Assembly (NCBI GenBank): GCA_024809215.1
Contig: JANUBW010000001.1
Span: forward strand, 558,001 to 622,000
Source: Niastella sp. OAS944
Lineage (GTDB): Bacteria; Bacteroidota; Bacteroidia; Chitinophagales; Chitinophagaceae
Direction of reading: 5' to 3'
Length of the DNA: 64,000 bases
Part shown: positions 27,988-36,276 of the stretch, one piece after another
Layout: each line of letters starts with the position of its first letter
Position numbering within the stretch: the first letter of the stretch is position 1
Position numbers and translations under genes: made by a program
The notes under the pieces: model-generated
Seen by the model: only the letters and a program-made list of their open reading frames with translations
Told to the model about the DNA's origin: nothing
Database searches by the model: none

Positions 27988-28905
27988 ATCTCATTTTACC
28001 ATGCCCCGCCTTCAGGCGAACGCCTCCATTTGCTCATTATTTGAAAGGTTTAGCAAAATGTTTCACATCATAAGTTATTTTTTCATGCCACCAACTCAGT
28101 TTTGACCTCAACAAAGTTGTTTTCACCTCGCCCGAGTTATTTTTAAGTGGCCATAACTCATTTTTTACCTTCACTAACTTACTTTCGCGTTCACCAGAGC
28201 AAGTTTACCTCAATACTAACTTCATGCATGGGTAAACTTGAGTTGTGGACCACTAAACTTGATTCATGACCGCCCTATTTTGATCAATGGACCCTAAAAA
28301 TGAGTTGGTGATAGCTTCAATTCGTTTGATGATGGCCTTCAATTTTTCGGGGACGGTCAAAAACAAGTTGCTGAAGCCAGAAAATAACTTTTGGCGCCAC
28401 AAAACTAATTAAGGAGGCATGAACCTGAGTTGTGGGGGCATCCACCTGATTACCGACAGCATCAAACTGATTCATGGAAGGGTAATACAAACTTAGCGAG
28501 GCATTATATTGAGTTGGGGACGAACGAAAAAGAGTAGTGAGCACCCAAAACAAAGTCATGAACGGGCAAAATTATTTACTGAAAGCATCAAATTGCTTCA
28601 TGAAAGCAACACTTGAACAAAGTAGTCAAAAACAAAGTTGCTTGCAGTGCATTTTGCTCCGGTGCATTCAGAAAAAGAGTTATGGAAGTCAAAACTTGCG
28701 TTGGGGAACCCGGAAAAAGAGTTGGACACCTCACATATTGCTCTGGGAACTCAGATATTGAGTTATGGGAAGCAAAACCTGCGTTGGGGAGCACGGAAAA
28801 TGAGTTGGACAATTCACATAATGCTCTGGGACATTCCAAAAATGAGTTATGGAAAGCAAAACTTGCGTTGGTAGACCGGAAAATGAGTAATATAGCCGAA
28901 ATAGA
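27988..28905. repeat. Degenerate 21-bp tandem repeat array with two divergent arms
   Basis: Right arm: 32 units on the plus strand with starts at 28239, 28260, 28281, 28301 and so on to 28884. Of 31 intervals, 25 are exactly 21 bp and 6 are 20 bp. Consensus about TGAGTTATGGAAGCNAAAAC: a TGAGTT-like head, G-rich middle and A-rich tail. Left arm: about 12 units in the reverse orientation, with head positions (plus-strand end) at 28223, 28201, 28181, 28160, 28139, 28118, 28098, 28077, 28056, 28036, 28014 and 27993; the outermost are weakest. The arms meet at CATGCATG (28223-28230). Units are too similar in phase to be chance, yet most share only part of the consensus. No gene is supported here: the 20-bp units and TGA heads break reading frames. 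It fills the space between the sensor promoter and the end of the efflux operon. Confidence 0.85.
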
Positions 28906-28926
28906 GGCTCAAGGCTGAGAAAAATC

Positions 28927-29012
28927 GGGTACCGGTATCTTATAACGTAGTGTCTATTAAACCATGCTTTAACCCTTTTGCCATGTCTTACGTTACAGAT
29001 AACCGGTAACCC
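28927..29012. repeat. Imperfect inverted repeat with about 21-bp arms downstream of the efflux operon
   Basis: Left arm 28927-28947 begins GGGTACCGGTATC and ends TAACG. Right arm 28991-29012 is its near-exact reverse complement (GGGTTACCGGTTATCTGTAACG has 22 bases; key core ACCGGT). Three single-base bulges separate the arms. The spacer is 43 bp. It starts 29 bp after the TolC stop on the minus strand, so it may be the operon's terminator or mRNA-stabilising stem, although no long T-run follows. A small non-autonomous mobile element is a less likely reading, because no target duplication was seen. Confidence 0.5.
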
Positions 29013-29040
29013 AATGATCCTTGTTACTTATCCTGCCTGT

Positions 29041-30315
29041 TTAGCTCAGCCTGCCTGTTGCCTTTTTGTACCGGGCTTCATTGATCTTATATTCCACTTT
29101 TGCATTTATAATATTCGTGTTGGCCTGTTGCCAAATGGCCTGTGCTTCCTGCACATCCTTGGCTACAATAGTCCCTGCCTTGAACCTGTCGTTGGCCAAC
29201 CGTAAATTTTCTTCAGCCTGCTGCAATGAGAGTGTGGAAAGCCGGATATTCTTTACAGATTGATTGAGGGCCAGTAATGCCTGTTGCACTTCCAGTGCAA
29301 TCAGTTCTTTGGTTTCCTCTAACCGGGTTTCCTGTGCTTTTATTTTCAGAGATTGCTCTTTTACCTTCTTACCATTTTTTCCCCAGTCGAACAAAGGCAC
29401 CGATAAACTAATGAGCCCGTAATTTGTGAACAGCAGATCTTTTCCATTGGTAAAATTCACCTGTTTACCACCAGCCCCCAATGCACTTAACGAGGCGCCA
29501 AGGGTTGGTTTCATTTGGGCTTTTATCAGTTTTGTTTGAACGTGTTCTACTTCAATGCCTTTTTGCAGCACAGCAATTTCCGGTCTTACGGCAATACTGT
29601 CTAAAGTGTGTTGTGGTAAGTTTTCAACTTCAGCCATTACCGAATCTGCGATCTCAAACCCGGCATCACCGGTTGCACCTATCAGTTGTGCCAGTTGCAA
29701 TTTCGACATCAACAGGCCGTCGTTCGCTTTCGTTTTGTTCAATTCCGATTCGTTTAAATTTACTTCCACCCGTAACAGGTCGTTCTTATATGAAAGTCCT
29801 GCCTCGTACGAATTCTTCAAATCTTTTTGCAAACCCTTCAATAGCTCAATGTATTTGTTGGCCAGTACCACCTGTGCTTTCATTCTTACTATTTGCCAAT
29901 ATGCGGTTTCAACAGCCAGGTGCACTTCGGTCTCTGTAAGCACCTTTTGGTCATTATATAATTCCACTACCTTTTCTGCTGCTTCTTTACCCAGTTTTAT
30001 TTTACCACCGGCATAAAGAGGCTGGGTAATAGTTATACCGGCACTTCCCTGCACTGCAGGCAACAGCTTACCGAGCGGGTTACCAAGATAGATCCCCATT
30101 ACAGAACCATCTATTGATGGCCGGTTGTTTAGTTTAGCGGCATCGCTGGCCGCTTTTGCCGCATCAACCTGGTATTGCGCCACCTTTAGTTTCTTATTAT
30201 TTTCCTGCGCCTTCTTCAGGCACTCATCGAGTGTAAGCACCTGCGCGGTTGCCGACCACGACATTACAATTGCGGCTACTATCGCCAGTAACCGGCTATA
30301 TATTTTTAATTGCAT
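29041..30315 (-). CDS. TolC-family outer-membrane efflux protein
   Basis: 424 residues: signal peptide 1-24 (MQLKIYSRLLAIVAAIVMSW...), then two homologous outer-membrane efflux (OEP) halves. These show the long coiled-coil helices (LTLDECLKKAQENNKKLKVAQYQ at the start; LSLQQAEENLRLANDRFKAGT and DVQEAQAIWQQANTNIINAK near the end) and a QPLYAGGKI strand. It would trimerise as the outer-membrane exit duct for the RND pump encoded 11 bp upstream. Last gene of the three-gene efflux operon. Confidence 0.93.
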   Translation of the reverse strand: MQLKIYSRLLAIVAAIVMSWSATAQVLTLDECLKKAQENNKKLKVAQYQVDAAKAASDAAKLNNRPSIDGSVMGIYLGNPLGKLLPAVQGSAGITITQPLYAGGKIKLGKEAAEKVVELYNDQKVLTETEVHLAVETAYWQIVRMKAQVVLANKYIELLKGLQKDLKNSYEAGLSYKNDLLRVEVNLNESELNKTKANDGLLMSKLQLAQLIGATGDAGFEIADSVMAEVENLPQHTLDSIAVRPEIAVLQKGIEVEHVQTKLIKAQMKPTLGASLSALGAGGKQVNFTNGKDLLFTNYGLISLSVPLFDWGKNGKKVKEQSLKIKAQETRLEETKELIALEVQQALLALNQSVKNIRLSTLSLQQAEENLRLANDRFKAGTIVAKDVQEAQAIWQQANTNIINAKVEYKINEARYKKATGRLS

Positions 30316-30326
30316 TCCTACTTGTT

Positions 30327-33300
30327 TTAGTGATGTTCCGGTTTGTATTGAATTTCCACTTCTGCATCAGGTTCAGCTTCCGGCTCAGGTAATGGCTTTA
30401 TGAATTTGTAATACAATACAGGTACGGTGAACAATGTAAGTATCATGGAAACAATAAGACCAAATGCCAGCACACTTCCCAGCGGCGCCCACAGCGGCGA
30501 CTTTCCCAATATCATTGGAATTACGCCCACTGCGGCGGCTGCAGAGGTTAGAAAGATCGGGCGCATTCTTCTTTTAGCTGCTGCCACAGCTGCCGCCTTT
30601 ATGGTGTATTTATGATCGAGCACTAATTCATCGGCATAATCAACAAGTATGATACCATTACGTACCACTATACCTATTAAACTAATGACGCCCATAAAGG
30701 CTGTCATACCCATGGGGTTTCCGGTAACATATAATCCCAGGAAGGCCCCCAACAAACTAAGCGGGAAGGTGGCCAGGATGATCAATGTTTTTCCTAGATT
30801 TTTAAACTGGAACAACAGTGTTATAAAGATGAGGATCAAACTTACGCTTAACGCCGTCATCATGCCCGGCATATTTTCTCCGCTCGACTCCTCATCGCCG
30901 CCATAAGCAATGGTTATTCCTTCGGGAAGTTTCAGTTGCGCTATTTGCGGCTTTACTTCTTTTAGTATCGTAGATGCGCGCATGCCATTTTGTGCCTCAG
31001 CCAGTACCGTTAGTGTGCGCAATCCATTCCGGTGGGCAATAACACCCGTGTGCCAGCTGGGCATAAGGTCAGCAACTTCTTTTAAGGGTACCTTTGAGCC
31101 AAATGATGTGCTGAGGTATAAATTCCCAAGGTCAGCAAAATCTTTCCGGTCATCGGCAGCCAGCCTTACATAAATATCTACAGGTTTATCTCCTTCCCAT
31201 ATTTGTGAAACTGCATATCCTTTAAGCCCGGCGCCCAGCGTTTGTGTGATGGCCTGGTGCGAAACGCCGAGTCGCGACGCTACATCTTCTTTTATGCGCA
31301 AACTAATACCCAGGTATTCATTATCATAATCAGTATGCACCCAGTTAGGGCCTTTTGAGTTCCTGAGTATTTCCTGTACCTGTTGCGCCACCCGCTTCTG
31401 GTTGTTCATATCAGTACCTATTATACGCACAGCCACAGGCGATCCTTCCTGAAAACTCAACTGGCGGAACCGGATATAACCGTCTTTCACAAAACCTTCA
31501 AAGCGAGGGCGATATTCTTTAACAATTTCATCGGTAGCGGTATTACTAACGGTAGTAATAAACAGCTGGGCAAAATTCTTTCTCGGTGGTTCAGGTGCAT
31601 AGGTTGTTTGAAACCTGGGCGAACTGGTGCCAATAAAACTGGCCGTGCTTACCACGCGTTTATCTTTCATCAATATCTCTTCTACTCCCTTTACCGTTTT
31701 TTGTGTTTGTTCCAAAGAAGTTCCGCTTGGCAACCATACTTCCACATTAAACTGGTTACGCTCACTGGTAGGAAAAAATTCCTGCTCTACTTTACCGCCG
31801 ATCACAAAAGCCAGCAGCACACACACCAGGGCGCTGATAATGGTAAACGTTGGCCAGCGAAAACAAAATTCAACACCCACATTGAACACGTTCTGCAGCC
31901 TGTCGAGCAAAGATTTTTTTGCAGGCCTTTTACTTATCTGGTGTTTCAGTCCCTTTTTAATAAACACATAACACATATAAGGCGTAAGGAACAGGGCTAC
32001 TGCCATGGATGCGATGAGCGCCACAGCTACGGTTACAGGCAGTGAGGCCATAAAGTCTTTCGCAATGCCATTCATAAAGAAAGCCAACGGAGCAAATGCG
32101 AAGATGATGGCCAGTGTAGCCGTGAATATGGGCAATGAAAGCTGTTTGGCAGCCTGCCATGCTGCCGTCCAGGGCGTTATTCCTTCATCGAGCTTTTCAA
32201 TGTAATTGTCAACTACCACAATTGCATTATCAACCACCATTCCCAATACAATGATGAGGGCGGCCAGCGATACCTGATGCAGCTCAACCCCAATAATATT
32301 CATTACACCAAAAGTGATGAGGATGGCCAAAGGAGCAGCCACCGAAGAAACGATTGCCATCCGTATTGGCAACAGCAGCATCACTACAATAATAACAGAG
32401 GCGATGGCCATGCCAAATTCAACCATAAAGTGATTGATGCTTTCCTTCACAACTTCGGGTTGATTAACGATCATATCGATCTTGATATCCGACGGAAAGT
32501 TTTTTTGTAATTCGGCCAGCTTCTCTTCTACCTTATGACCAAATGCAACGATATTGTTCCCAGGCTGCATTTCAGTTGAAACCAACACCACTTTGTTATT
32601 TCCTATCCGGATAAAAGAAGATTCCTCTTCGTACCTGCGCTCTATATCGGCCACATCTTTCAATCGCACTACCGTACCTGCGGGTGTTGTATAGATGATC
32701 TGTTCGGCTATATCTTCTTCCGACTTATACTGACTATTGGTAAATACCGGCACCACATTATTCTTCATGGTGAGCTCACCTGAGTACCCGGTAACATTTG
32801 CCTTTTGCAACGCATACATAATGGCGCCGATGTCGAAACCATATTGCCGCATTTGCTGATCTTTAACGGTAACATAGATCTGTTGCCGCTGCCCGCCCGA
32901 TCGATTGATCTTCGATACTTCCGGTATCGTTTTCAGGGCGTCCTCCATTTTATCGAGGTATTGATCGAGCTCTGCATAACTGCGGGTTGAAGAAGACAGG
33001 GAAATAATTTGGGCACTCACATCGCCGAAGTTGCTGTTCACTACCGGCCCAACAACGCCTGCAGGAATTTTCGAACGCAACTCGGTATTAAGTCCGTGTT
33101 GCAGGGTTGTCCAGAATTTTTTCCGGTCTTTAACACTGGTATGCAATTCAACGGTAATAAATACCTGCCCTTCTTTTGTTTGCGATTTTGTTTTTTGCTT
33201 ATTCACTTCCTCAAATGAGAACAGGTACTGTTCTATTTTGTCGGTGACCTGCTTTTCCATTTGCAGTTCATCGGCGCCGGGATAAAAAGCATATACCATA

Positions 33301-33449
33301 GCCAGCGGCGTATCGATCTTCGGATCTTCGGCGCGAGGCATATTGAGCAGGGAATAAGTACCGAAAAGCAGCAGCAGTACGATTACAACAATGGTAACCT
33401 GGCGATACCGCATAGCAGCCTCTATAAAACTGATCTTTCGTTTCTTCAT
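30327..33449 (-). CDS. RND-family efflux pump, inner-membrane subunit (AcrB-like)
   Basis: 1040 residues, normal length for an AcrB/HAE-type pump. N-terminal helix near 15-32, periplasmic porter domains, then the transmembrane bundle. The proton-relay region GMVVDNAIVVVDNYIEKLDEG in TM4 carries the conserved acidic pair. The second half repeats the fold (TFTIISALVCVLLAFVIGGKVEQEFFPT ... GVISLIGIVVRNGIILVDYADE). Exports drugs or other toxic small molecules using the proton gradient. Substrate cannot be predicted; the CusA methionine cluster was not evident. Lies between the fusion protein and TolC genes, with 21 and 11 bp gaps. Confidence 0.94.
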   Translation of the reverse strand: MKKRKISFIEAAMRYRQVTIVVIVLLLLFGTYSLLNMPRAEDPKIDTPLAMVYAFYPGADELQMEKQVTDKIEQYLFSFEEVNKQKTKSQTKEGQVFITVELHTSVKDRKKFWTTLQHGLNTELRSKIPAGVVGPVVNSNFGDVSAQIISLSSSTRSYAELDQYLDKMEDALKTIPEVSKINRSGGQRQQIYVTVKDQQMRQYGFDIGAIMYALQKANVTGYSGELTMKNNVVPVFTNSQYKSEEDIAEQIIYTTPAGTVVRLKDVADIERRYEEESSFIRIGNNKVVLVSTEMQPGNNIVAFGHKVEEKLAELQKNFPSDIKIDMIVNQPEVVKESINHFMVEFGMAIASVIIVVMLLLPIRMAIVSSVAAPLAILITFGVMNIIGVELHQVSLAALIIVLGMVVDNAIVVVDNYIEKLDEGITPWTAAWQAAKQLSLPIFTATLAIIFAFAPLAFFMNGIAKDFMASLPVTVAVALIASMAVALFLTPYMCYVFIKKGLKHQISKRPAKKSLLDRLQNVFNVGVEFCFRWPTFTIISALVCVLLAFVIGGKVEQEFFPTSERNQFNVEVWLPSGTSLEQTQKTVKGVEEILMKDKRVVSTASFIGTSSPRFQTTYAPEPPRKNFAQLFITTVSNTATDEIVKEYRPRFEGFVKDGYIRFRQLSFQEGSPVAVRIIGTDMNNQKRVAQQVQEILRNSKGPNWVHTDYDNEYLGISLRIKEDVASRLGVSHQAITQTLGAGLKGYAVSQIWEGDKPVDIYVRLAADDRKDFADLGNLYLSTSFGSKVPLKEVADLMPSWHTGVIAHRNGLRTLTVLAEAQNGMRASTILKEVKPQIAQLKLPEGITIAYGGDEESSGENMPGMMTALSVSLILIFITLLFQFKNLGKTLIILATFPLSLLGAFLGLYVTGNPMGMTAFMGVISLIGIVVRNGIILVDYADELVLDHKYTIKAAAVAAAKRRMRPIFLTSAAAAVGVIPMILGKSPLWAPLGSVLAFGLIVSMILTLFTVPVLYYKFIKPLPEPEAEPDAEVEIQYKPEHH

Positions 33450-33470
33450 TTTTTTCTGTTAACAGTTTGA

Positions 33471-34514
33471 TCAATAGCTGATGGCGCTACCATCTTTAAG
33501 GTTAGTAATGCCCTCCGTAATAATGACATCTCCCTTACCCAAACCGGCATCGATGATCACTTCCTGGCTGCCACTCAATAACCCCGTGGTTACCCGGCGG
33601 CGTATGGCCTTCCTGCCTTCTCCTGCGATATACACATACGTTAGTTCATCTGCATCTTTAAATACCGCCGTAGCAGGAACAACAGTTATTTCCCTTGCCT
33701 GCGACCTGCTCAACGAAACGTTTACGATCATGCCGGGTAACAGGCGCTGGCCGGCATTGTTCAGCCGTATTTTAACTGTATATGTTCTTGAGGTTTTTTC
33801 TGCCTGTGGGTTTATGATCACTACCCTGCCTTTTACCGAATCGTTAAGTGTTGGAATAAACACCACAGCATCCATACCCTGTTGCAACTCTCCTATTTCG
33901 CTTTCGGGAATAGACAGCTGCGCATATACAACATCTGTTTTTATAATGGTGAAAGCAGGAATGCCGGGGCCGGCAGTACTTCCTTCAACAGCCCGTTTAG
34001 TAGTTATTATACCCGACAAAGGCGACACCAGCCGACTGTCGGTTATGTGTTTTGCATTGATCGATCTGTTTGCTTCAGCCTGTGCTACTTTGGTTTTTAT
34101 ATCAATAAAATCCTTCTCAGGTAAACTACCCTTTTTGTAAAGGTCCTCAAGGCGGCGATACATATCCTTTGCCTGTTCCAAACCAGCATTGGCAATGGTA
34201 AGCGCATTGTTATATTCAGTAGCATCAATGGCTGCCAGCAGCTGTCCCTTATGAACCAACTGACCTTCCTCAACAGCTACCTGGTTAACTATACCGGGCA
34301 CCGCAAAGCCCACTTCCGCGGAAGTTTCCGGTTCTATGCTTCCCGAATAAGTTAGTTTAACAATACGACTGGTTACCTGAACCGGTTGTACACTTACTTT
34401 AAGAGGCGCGGCCTCTTCTGTCTTCTTATTGGGTTCGCCGCATTGGCTTAGTAAGAAGGTACCACCAATAAGGGATGCGGCCAGGGTGGTACGAAAAAGA
34501 TTGAGCTGTTCCAT
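33471..34514 (-). CDS. RND efflux membrane-fusion (periplasmic adaptor) lipoprotein
   Basis: 347 residues. Signal with a probable lipobox (SLIGGTFLLSQC, Cys 25). Barrel-sandwich/lipoyl halves: VEEGQLVHKGQLLAAIDATEY near 80-100 and SPLSGIITTKRAVEGSTAGPG near 160-180, with the alpha-hairpin between. A beta-barrel and membrane-proximal domain follow (GRVVIINPQAEKTSRTYTVKIRL; ITEGITNLKDGSAISY). It links the RND pump to TolC. First gene of the operon, transcribed divergently from the AraC regulator. Confidence 0.92.
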   Translation of the reverse strand: MEQLNLFRTTLAASLIGGTFLLSQCGEPNKKTEEAAPLKVSVQPVQVTSRIVKLTYSGSIEPETSAEVGFAVPGIVNQVAVEEGQLVHKGQLLAAIDATEYNNALTIANAGLEQAKDMYRRLEDLYKKGSLPEKDFIDIKTKVAQAEANRSINAKHITDSRLVSPLSGIITTKRAVEGSTAGPGIPAFTIIKTDVVYAQLSIPESEIGELQQGMDAVVFIPTLNDSVKGRVVIINPQAEKTSRTYTVKIRLNNAGQRLLPGMIVNVSLSRSQAREITVVPATAVFKDADELTYVYIAGEGRKAIRRRVTTGLLSGSQEVIIDAGLGKGDVIITEGITNLKDGSAISY

Positions 34515-34613
34515 TTTTTACAATTGCCCTGCCCGCAAGAGACAGGTAAAGTCTTAATTTTTAGACACCGCAAAAATGAAAAGCAGAAGCGCAGGTTCAA
34601 AGGTTCGAAATCC

Positions 34614-34632
34614 GTCATTTCTGGTCAAAAAG
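34614..34632. promoter_or_regulatory. Candidate operator GTCATTTCTGGTCAAAAAG in the efflux/AraC divergent promoter region
   Basis: Two GTCA half-sites are spaced exactly 10 bp apart. The same architecture, with about 15 of 19 bases identical, recurs at 36178-36196 upstream of the 156-residue gene. Both copies lie 80-100 bp upstream of a minus-strand gene and in the same orientation to it. AraC proteins typically bind such head-to-tail half-sites, and the regulator encoded at 34707 is the obvious candidate. Function is inferred. Confidence 0.45.
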
Positions 34633-34668
34633 GCGCAATTGCAATATTATGATTCCCGGGAAAGACTA

Positions 34669-34676
34669 TAACTTTG
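34669..34676 (+). promoter_or_regulatory. Candidate -7 box TAACTTTG for the AraC regulator
   Basis: Exact TAnnTTTG match 31 bp before the ATG at 34707. The nearest TTG further upstream is too far for a standard -33 element, so support is partial. Confidence 0.45.
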
Positions 34677-34706
34677 AGCATAGGATCTGCACATAACCTA
34701 TAACGA

Positions 34707-35627
34707 ATGACACCCAAAAAACCCAAGACCCTTATTTACAAACATGCTGAACTGGCTGAAAAAATGCCACTAAGAAAATCGCCGGTAGCCGGGTTTTCTG
34801 CAGATGTAAATATGGAATTGTTATTACCTGATATTGACCTGTTCAAATTTAACTTTCGCTCCGACTTTCTTTCCCTGATAATGATAGAAGCAGGTGAAAT
34901 GATACTTGCTATCAACCTCGAAGAGATCCATGGCACTGCAGGCAGCCTGTTACTGATAAACCCCGACGCAACAAAAAAAATTGTGTCGGCCACACCAGAC
35001 AGCAGCATTTCAATAGTAAATTTTACACTTGATTTTCTGGCAAATTTTGGAATGCTGAAGATGGAAGTAGACCTGATGGAATACTTCTCCCTGAAATATT
35101 TACCACACTGGAAACTGGAACCACAGGACAGCGTACTCGTTCACAAACAAATTCAGGAATTGCATAACAGAAGCGAAGATGCCCTAACGCATCCATATGG
35201 CAGTAAACTTTTACATCACGCCTTTTATATTTTCCTGTATGAAATGGCTGCATTAAGTAAGAAGTATGCGCAACCGGTAAGCCTGGGCCGGTCGAGAAAG
35301 GAAAACCTGTTAATTAATTTCACCCAATTGGTAAAATCGCAGTTCAAAAGCCAGCGAAACCTGGAGAGCTACGCCCGTTCATTGAACGTTACTGCCAAGC
35401 ATCTTTCAAAAACAGTTAAAGAAACATCTGGTAAAACCGCAGGTGAGATCATAGATGATTTTGTATTGCTGGAAGCCAGGTTGTTGTTAGACAATCCCGA
35501 ACTAAGCATTCAGGAAATAGCCAATGAGCTACACTTCAGCGACCAGTCGTTTTTTGGGAAATTCTTCAAACGGCATACCGGCGTATCGCCTAAACAATAC
35601 CGCCAGTCGCTGCAAGATCGTATATAA
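34707..35627 (+). CDS. AraC-family transcriptional regulator
   Basis: 306 residues. N-terminal half (to about 200) looks like a cupin-type effector-binding domain (MILAINLEEIHGTAGSLLLI). C-terminal 100 residues are the AraC double HTH: NLESYARSLNVTAKHLSKTV for the first helix-turn-helix, then LSIQEIANELHFSDQSFFGKFF and HTGVSPKQYR for the second. It is divergent from the RND efflux operon and most likely controls it. It converges with the next gene with only one base between stop codons. Confidence 0.9.
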   Translation: MTPKKPKTLIYKHAELAEKMPLRKSPVAGFSADVNMELLLPDIDLFKFNFRSDFLSLIMIEAGEMILAINLEEIHGTAGSLLLINPDATKKIVSATPDSSISIVNFTLDFLANFGMLKMEVDLMEYFSLKYLPHWKLEPQDSVLVHKQIQELHNRSEDALTHPYGSKLLHHAFYIFLYEMAALSKKYAQPVSLGRSRKENLLINFTQLVKSQFKSQRNLESYARSLNVTAKHLSKTVKETSGKTAGEIIDDFVLLEARLLLDNPELSIQEIANELHFSDQSFFGKFFKRHTGVSPKQYRQSLQDRI

Positions 35628-35628
35628 A

Positions 35629-36099
35629 CTATTTTAGATCGTATATCCTTACATCTTTCTCCAACACACCACAGATATGATCAGTTAAACGTTTTATGGT
35701 GTAGGTATTATCGTCCTGTGCATTTGTCTTCAATTTATCGTACACCAGCAACTGGTTCATTAAACCAAAACCGGCATTATAACAAAGGTTCATTCGTAAC
35801 CGAAATTCGGCGCTATGAGGTATTTTAAAATATTCCTTTTCAACCAACTTAACAAACAGATCGAAATGCCGCTTAATAATTACTGTGGCAAATTCGCCAG
35901 CCGCCTTATTTAAAGGTTGTTGTTGCTGTTTAAAACAATGGAGCACCGCTGCTTTATTAAGCAATGCATAGCGAATTGATTTACCTACAAAGCAACGCAA
36001 CCTGTAATGCCTTACCTGATCATTCTCAACTTTCAGCAAAAGTTCTGAAAGGATCTCATTTGTACTTTCAAAGAATACCTGGTGGTCTCTCAAAGCCAT
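35629..36099 (-). CDS. Unknown all-helical protein, resembles a TetR C-terminal domain without HTH
   Basis: 156 residues, predicted mostly helical (QVFFESTNEILSELLLKV, RHFDLFVKLVEKEYFKI, LRMNLCYNAGFGLMNQLLVY). The pattern recalls the ligand-binding half of TetR-type regulators, but there is no N-terminal helix-turn-helix and the upstream sequence offers none, so it is either an independent small protein or a relic. It converges with the AraC gene. Its upstream region carries the same GTCA direct-repeat motif as the efflux operon, suggesting co-regulation. No family name can be given safely. Confidence 0.6.
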   Translation of the reverse strand: MALRDHQVFFESTNEILSELLLKVENDQVRHYRLRCFVGKSIRYALLNKAAVLHCFKQQQQPLNKAAGEFATVIIKRHFDLFVKLVEKEYFKIPHSAEFRLRMNLCYNAGFGLMNQLLVYDKLKTNAQDDNTYTIKRLTDHICGVLEKDVRIYDLK

Positions 36100-36177
36100 A
36101 TGAATTCAATTGGTGAGATAATTATTTTACACAGCAAATTTGAAAAAAAGGAGCAGGTATGTAAAGGCCTAAATGGT

Positions 36178-36196
36178 GTCAAAATTGGTCAAAATG
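36178..36196. promoter_or_regulatory. Second copy of the GTCA direct-repeat motif, GTCAAAATTGGTCAAAATG
   Basis: GTCAAAAT occurs at 36178-36185 and 36188-36195, a 10-bp step. It lies 79 bp upstream of the 156-residue gene and matches the motif at 34614-34632. Confidence 0.45.
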
Positions 36197-36212
36197 ATGT
36201 TTTTTTAAAAAG

Positions 36213-36244
36213 AATAGGCGTCCCGATGCATCGGGACGCCTATT
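36213..36244 (-). terminator. Perfect 32-bp palindromic terminator after the GH29 gene
   Basis: AATAGGCGTCCCGATG followed immediately by its exact reverse complement, with no unpaired loop in the DNA. On the minus strand it is followed by CTTTTT. It sits 33 bp after the stop of the GH29 gene (36277). Confidence 0.8.
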
Positions 36245-36276
36245 AAATAAATATATACTAAAATGCAGGTTATGTT

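Noticed and set aside
27988-28905. CRISPR array
   Set aside because: Units are contiguous with no unique spacers, vary strongly, and no cas gene is near.
28317-28912. Open frames of 75-101 codons within the repeat array, on both strands, some with 7-residue periodicity
   Set aside because: The periodicity follows from 21-bp units. 20-bp units shift the frame and TGA heads stop it elsewhere; no signal peptide, domain or promoter supports a protein.
29481-30016. Two overlapping 150-codon plus-strand frames
   Set aside because: Both are antisense to the well-supported TolC gene.
31383-32045. 220-codon plus-strand frame
   Set aside because: Antisense shadow of the RND pump gene; composition gives a basic, low-complexity protein with no domain.
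33481-34140. 219-codon plus-strand frame
   Set aside because: Antisense shadow of the membrane-fusion protein gene.
36213-36244. 32-bp perfect palindrome as a dimer binding site
   Set aside because: Its position after a stop codon and the T-run on the minus strand fit a terminator better.
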